Shown here: piece after piece, positions 60,969 to 64,000 of the stretch
Layout: the number at the start of each line of letters is the position of its first letter
How positions within the stretch are numbered: the first letter of the stretch is position 1
Origin: Sphingomonas faeni
GTDB lineage: Bacteria > Pseudomonadota > Alphaproteobacteria > Sphingomonadales > Sphingomonadaceae
Direction: 5' to 3'
DNA: 64,000 nucleotides
Assembly: GCF_003053745.1 (NCBI RefSeq)
Contig: NZ_QAYE01000009.1
Span: 181,821-245,820 of the forward strand
The notes under the pieces: model-generated
Told to the model about the DNA's origin: nothing
Databases searched by the model: none
The model's input: only the letters and a program-made list of their open reading frames with translations
Translations under genes and position numbers: made by a program

Positions 60969-63773
60969 TCACCGCATCGCGATGACCCGATGCAGCACAC
61001 TCGATAACTGGTCGATCGAGTAGGGCTTGTGGATCAGCTCGAACCCGTGGCTGCTGTCCTGCGCGAGCACGTTGCTGTATCCGCTGGTCAGTACCACCGG
61101 CAGGTCGGGATATCGAATCCGTATCGCCTGACCCAGTTCGATGCCTGACATTCCGGGCATGACGACATCGGAGAAGACAGCGTCGAACCGGTCGGCCGCT
61201 GCTTCCAGCTCGCCGAGCGCATGGGCGGCCTCCTTTGCCAGCACCGTGGTGTAGCCCAGTTCGGCCAAGGCCGACCGGGCGAACTCGCCGACCTGTGAAT
61301 TGTCTTCGACGACGAGAATGCAGGCGCCATCACCCGACGCGACCTGCCGGGGAGTGTCGTCGCGAACGATCGCAGTCTGCTCTCCCATCATACGCGGCAG
61401 GTACAGCGTGAAGGTCGTGCCGGTGCCGACCTCGCTTTCGACCATGACCTCGCCGCCCGATTGCTTGGCAAAGCCGAACACCTGGCTGAGCCCAAGCCCG
61501 GTTCCTTTCCCGACATCCTTGGTCGTGAAGAACGGCTCGAAGATATGATCGATACGATCGGCGGAAATGCCTTCGCCCGTATCGGTGAGCGAGATGGCGA
61601 TGAAGTCGCCGGCAACGGCCCGGTGCGACCGCACGGAGGGCATGCCGTCAACCGACTCGACACGGACGGTAAGACGCCCGTCGCCATTCATCGCATCGCG
61701 CGCGTTTACCGCCATGTTGATGATCGCGGTGTCGAACTGGTTGCGATCGGCGTGAATATGGCACGGGCAGGACGCCGACTCCAACGCGACCTCTATGCGC
61801 GAACCGACAAGCGTTCGCACCATGTCCGCCAGCACCCGAACGCTTTCCTGGGCGTCGAAAGATTCGGGCAGCAGAGCTTGGCGTCGCGCGAAGGCGAGCA
61901 GCTGGTTCGTCAATTTGGCCGCGCGATCGGCGGTCTCCGCGATCGCCTGAATGTAGCGTTCGCGGCGTTCTTCGGTCAGGTTGGGTCGACGCAGCAGATC
62001 GACCGAGCCCCGGATGACGGTCAGCAAGTTGTTGAAGTCGTGCGCCACGCCGCCCGTGAGGTGCCCCACCGCCTCGACCTTCTGCGCCTGGCGAAGCTGA
62101 TCCTGCGCCGCGTCGAGTTCGATCTGCCGCTCCTTTTCGGCGGTGACATCGCGTCCCGCACAATAGAGGAGACCGTTCTCCGGCGCTGCGGTCCAGGACA
62201 GCCAACGATAGGTCCCGTCCCGGTGCCGGAAGCGGTTCTCGAACGCCGCAGTCTCCAGGCCGGACGCGAGCCGCGCCACCTCGGCGCGAGTTTTCTCAAG
62301 GTCGTCGGGATGCTCAAGCCACTCGGACGTCCGTCCGATGAACATGTCCTCGTTCCAGCCGAGGATACGCGACCATGCCGGGTTGATGCTCGTCCAGCGC
62401 CCCTGCGTATCGGCAACGCCCAGCATGTCGCGCGACAGACGCCAGACGCGGTCGCGTTCGGCTGTACGCTCGGCAACCTGCGCTTCGAGTGTCCCGTTGA
62501 GGTGGCTGAGTTCGACCGCCAGTTCATGAAGCTCCGCTTCCGCCTTGCGACGGTCGGTGATGTCGGATGCCGCGCCGTACCAATGGGTGATTTCACCATG
62601 ATCGTCGAACAGCGGCACCGCCTGAACCTGGGCCCATCCGAGCGATCCGTCGGTCAGGTAGACCGGATGTTCGACCCTGTATGTATCGCGAGCCTCGATC
62701 GCACGCTCGAACTCGGCCCGCACGGCATCCCGGCCTTCCGGCGGGACATAGTCGTTGAGCCAGTTGGCGTTTGCCGCGGGCGTATCCGCCAGGAAGCCGC
62801 CGCCGGACAATTCCGCCAGCTCGGTCCAGTCCGCGTTGATGAGATAGCGGACCTCGGTCGATGATCGGACCAGCGCGTCGAGGCGTATGGTCAATTCCCG
62901 GAGTTCGTTCTCCGTCTGGCGGCGCGCGGTGATGTCCTTGAACAGGACCGCGACCTGGTTGTTGCCGGCAGGCTCGATGCGGAAAGCCGACAGTTCCAGA
63001 TGGCGCCCGGTGGCGTCGAGTTCGCGTTCGAAGCGAGCCGGCTCACCAGTCCGCAGCACCTCGCCAAAGACGGCGACCCAGCTATCCGCCTCGTCCGGAA
63101 ATAGATCGCGAACGTTCCGACCTACGACGTCGGTGATTCCGGCATTGCGTGCGTACGCCTCATTGGCTTCGAGATGGACATAATCGCTCAACGGGCCATG
63201 CGGGCCGTCGATGAATTCGATGACGCAGAAGCCTTCATCGATGGCCTCGAAGATCGAGCGATATTTCTCACCGCTCAACAGTAGCTGCTGGCTAGCCGAC
63301 CTGAAGGTCGTGACGTCGACCTGACTGCCGAAGAAATACAGCAGGTTTCCGTCGGAATCGTTGACGGGGCTTACGTACAGCTCGTTGATGAACTCAGACC
63401 CGTCCCGCCGGTAGTTGACGATGTCGATCGCGATCGGTTCGCGCGCGGCTATGGCGTCGCGTAATTTGGCGACGTTCTTTGGATTCGTGTTGGTGCCCTG
63501 AAGAAAGCGGCAGTTCTTGCCGATCAGTTCGTCGGCCGAGTAGCCCGACAGTGACACAAAGGCACGATTGGCGAAGATGATCGGGTTATCGGGCTGATGC
63601 GGATCGGTAAGGATCATCGGCATCTGCGATGTCTGGATCGCCGAAAGCAGGACATCCTTGCGAGGTCCGAATTGGCCACCCTCCTCGCTAGCCAGCACCG
63701 TTCGAAGAAGGGTTAGCTTCGCGTCCTGGTCGGCATATCGGTTACGTAGGTCGGTCGCAGGGGGCGGGCTCAT
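60969..63773 (-). CDS. LOV-PAS hybrid histidine kinase (blue-light receptor)
   Basis: About 934 residues. LOV domain (about 40-155): GKNCRFLQG with the photoactive Cys88, flavin-contact Asn120 and Asn130 in NYRRDGSEFIN, and Gln151 in FFGSQVDVT. Then PAS domains near 165-285, 290-410 and 440-545, HisKA with GVAHDFNNLL (His577), ATPase with NMAVNARDAM and GKGTGLGLSQ, and a receiver domain (about 815-930) with VFSDVVMPG and HKPY. Cytosolic. Binds FMN and forms a cysteinyl adduct in blue light (family knowledge). No response regulator gene follows directly. Confidence 0.95.
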   Translation of the reverse strand: MSPPPATDLRNRYADQDAKLTLLRTVLASEEGGQFGPRKDVLLSAIQTSQMPMILTDPHQPDNPIIFANRAFVSLSGYSADELIGKNCRFLQGTNTNPKNVAKLRDAIAAREPIAIDIVNYRRDGSEFINELYVSPVNDSDGNLLYFFGSQVDVTTFRSASQQLLLSGEKYRSIFEAIDEGFCVIEFIDGPHGPLSDYVHLEANEAYARNAGITDVVGRNVRDLFPDEADSWVAVFGEVLRTGEPARFERELDATGRHLELSAFRIEPAGNNQVAVLFKDITARRQTENELRELTIRLDALVRSSTEVRYLINADWTELAELSGGGFLADTPAANANWLNDYVPPEGRDAVRAEFERAIEARDTYRVEHPVYLTDGSLGWAQVQAVPLFDDHGEITHWYGAASDITDRRKAEAELHELAVELSHLNGTLEAQVAERTAERDRVWRLSRDMLGVADTQGRWTSINPAWSRILGWNEDMFIGRTSEWLEHPDDLEKTRAEVARLASGLETAAFENRFRHRDGTYRWLSWTAAPENGLLYCAGRDVTAEKERQIELDAAQDQLRQAQKVEAVGHLTGGVAHDFNNLLTVIRGSVDLLRRPNLTEERRERYIQAIAETADRAAKLTNQLLAFARRQALLPESFDAQESVRVLADMVRTLVGSRIEVALESASCPCHIHADRNQFDTAIINMAVNARDAMNGDGRLTVRVESVDGMPSVRSHRAVAGDFIAISLTDTGEGISADRIDHIFEPFFTTKDVGKGTGLGLSQVFGFAKQSGGEVMVESEVGTGTTFTLYLPRMMGEQTAIVRDDTPRQVASGDGACILVVEDNSQVGEFARSALAELGYTTVLAKEAAHALGELEAAADRFDAVFSDVVMPGMSGIELGQAIRIRYPDLPVVLTSGYSNVLAQDSSHGFELIHKPYSIDQLSSVLHRVIAMR

Positions 63774-64000
63774 GGCGACTGTCTACCGCGCGGCTACACG
63801 CCTGAAAACAAAGAACAGGAGGAATTCGAACACCGTCTCGACGGGGCCCAGATCGCTCGGCGCGGCAAATCGGCGCCCGAACTTCCCGGCCTCCTGAGCC
63901 CTTCCCGTAAGCGCGGTCTGAGGGCCGCCTTGTAGGCGGAGCGTTCAACGGGTTGATGGCAGCTCTTTGAACGGGGCCGTGATGTCGGACGAGACTATCG
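63774..64000. other. Intergenic region and possible start of a plus-strand gene
   Basis: No gene is supported in 63774-63980. An ATG at 63982 opens a frame MSDETI that continues off the window; GGGG lies about eight bases before it. Too short to classify. It would be divergent from the LOV kinase, which in sphingomonads is often near general stress regulators. Confidence 0.3.

Overview
The window is about 64 kb of GC-rich chromosomal DNA from an alphaproteobacterium, most likely Sphingomonas or a close relative. The pointers are DivK, an EcfG-like promoter pair, a RegB/RegA redox pair beside a bo3-type quinol oxidase, the rnd-lptC-lptA-lptB-rpoN block, several TonB/Dps/GDT1-type sphingomonad genes, frequent GTG starts, and families of long GC-rich inverted repeats between genes. 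No phage, integrase, transposase, plasmid or CRISPR gene was seen.

Layout. 0-22 kb: a ligase-associated DNA-damage set (PdeM-like phosphoesterase, Lhr-like helicase, MBL-fold exonuclease, ATP-dependent ligase) spread among housekeeping genes: kup, an M20 peptidase, an aspartyl protease, a divergent signal peptidase, an S10 carboxypeptidase, the rpoN/lpt/rnd block, a tandem cold-shock protein with a glycine-rich head, a glutaminyl cyclase and a VirJ-like hydrolase. 22-26 kb: stress and cell-cycle genes (DUF1328, dps, a GDT1-like transporter, rpmG, divK, DUF3572, a HAD hydrolase). 26-38 kb: RidA, a DUF482/GNAT protein, a large membrane protein, argG, an EF-hand protein, a CFA synthase, a molybdopterin oxidoreductase with its cytochrome b, a flavin reductase and two MFS carriers. 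38-45 kb: cyoABCD-SURF1-regB-regA, tightly overlapped, with a perfect palindrome in front. 45-49 kb: an SPL-like radical SAM enzyme, a DODA-type dioxygenase, an FMN reductase, pirin, a cyclophilin and tRNA-Ser(GGA). 49-58 kb: a more accessory stretch with an exported methyltransferase-like protein, an isolated GH130 protein, a Fur-box-controlled haem-type TonB receptor with DUF6607 and DUF4198 partners, an aldo/keto reductase remnant, an SDR and a haloacid dehalogenase. 58-64 kb: two paralogous hybrid histidine kinases, one of them a LOV blue-light receptor.

Functional themes. DNA repair (ligase set, SPL), envelope building (lpt genes, sigma-54, CFA), terminal respiration coupled to redox sensing (cyo-SURF1-RegBA), iron/haem uptake under Fur, and light and stress sensing (LOV kinase, EcfG-like promoters at dps and DUF1328). 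Most single-gene functions are ordinary family assignments. The less ordinary signals are the LOV kinase, the scattered ligase system, the signal peptidase lacking its lysine, the Met/His-rich tail on CyoA with the palindrome upstream, the frameshifted DUF4198 leader, and the mosaic of long-stem repeats, one of which carries the rpoN ribosome-binding site.
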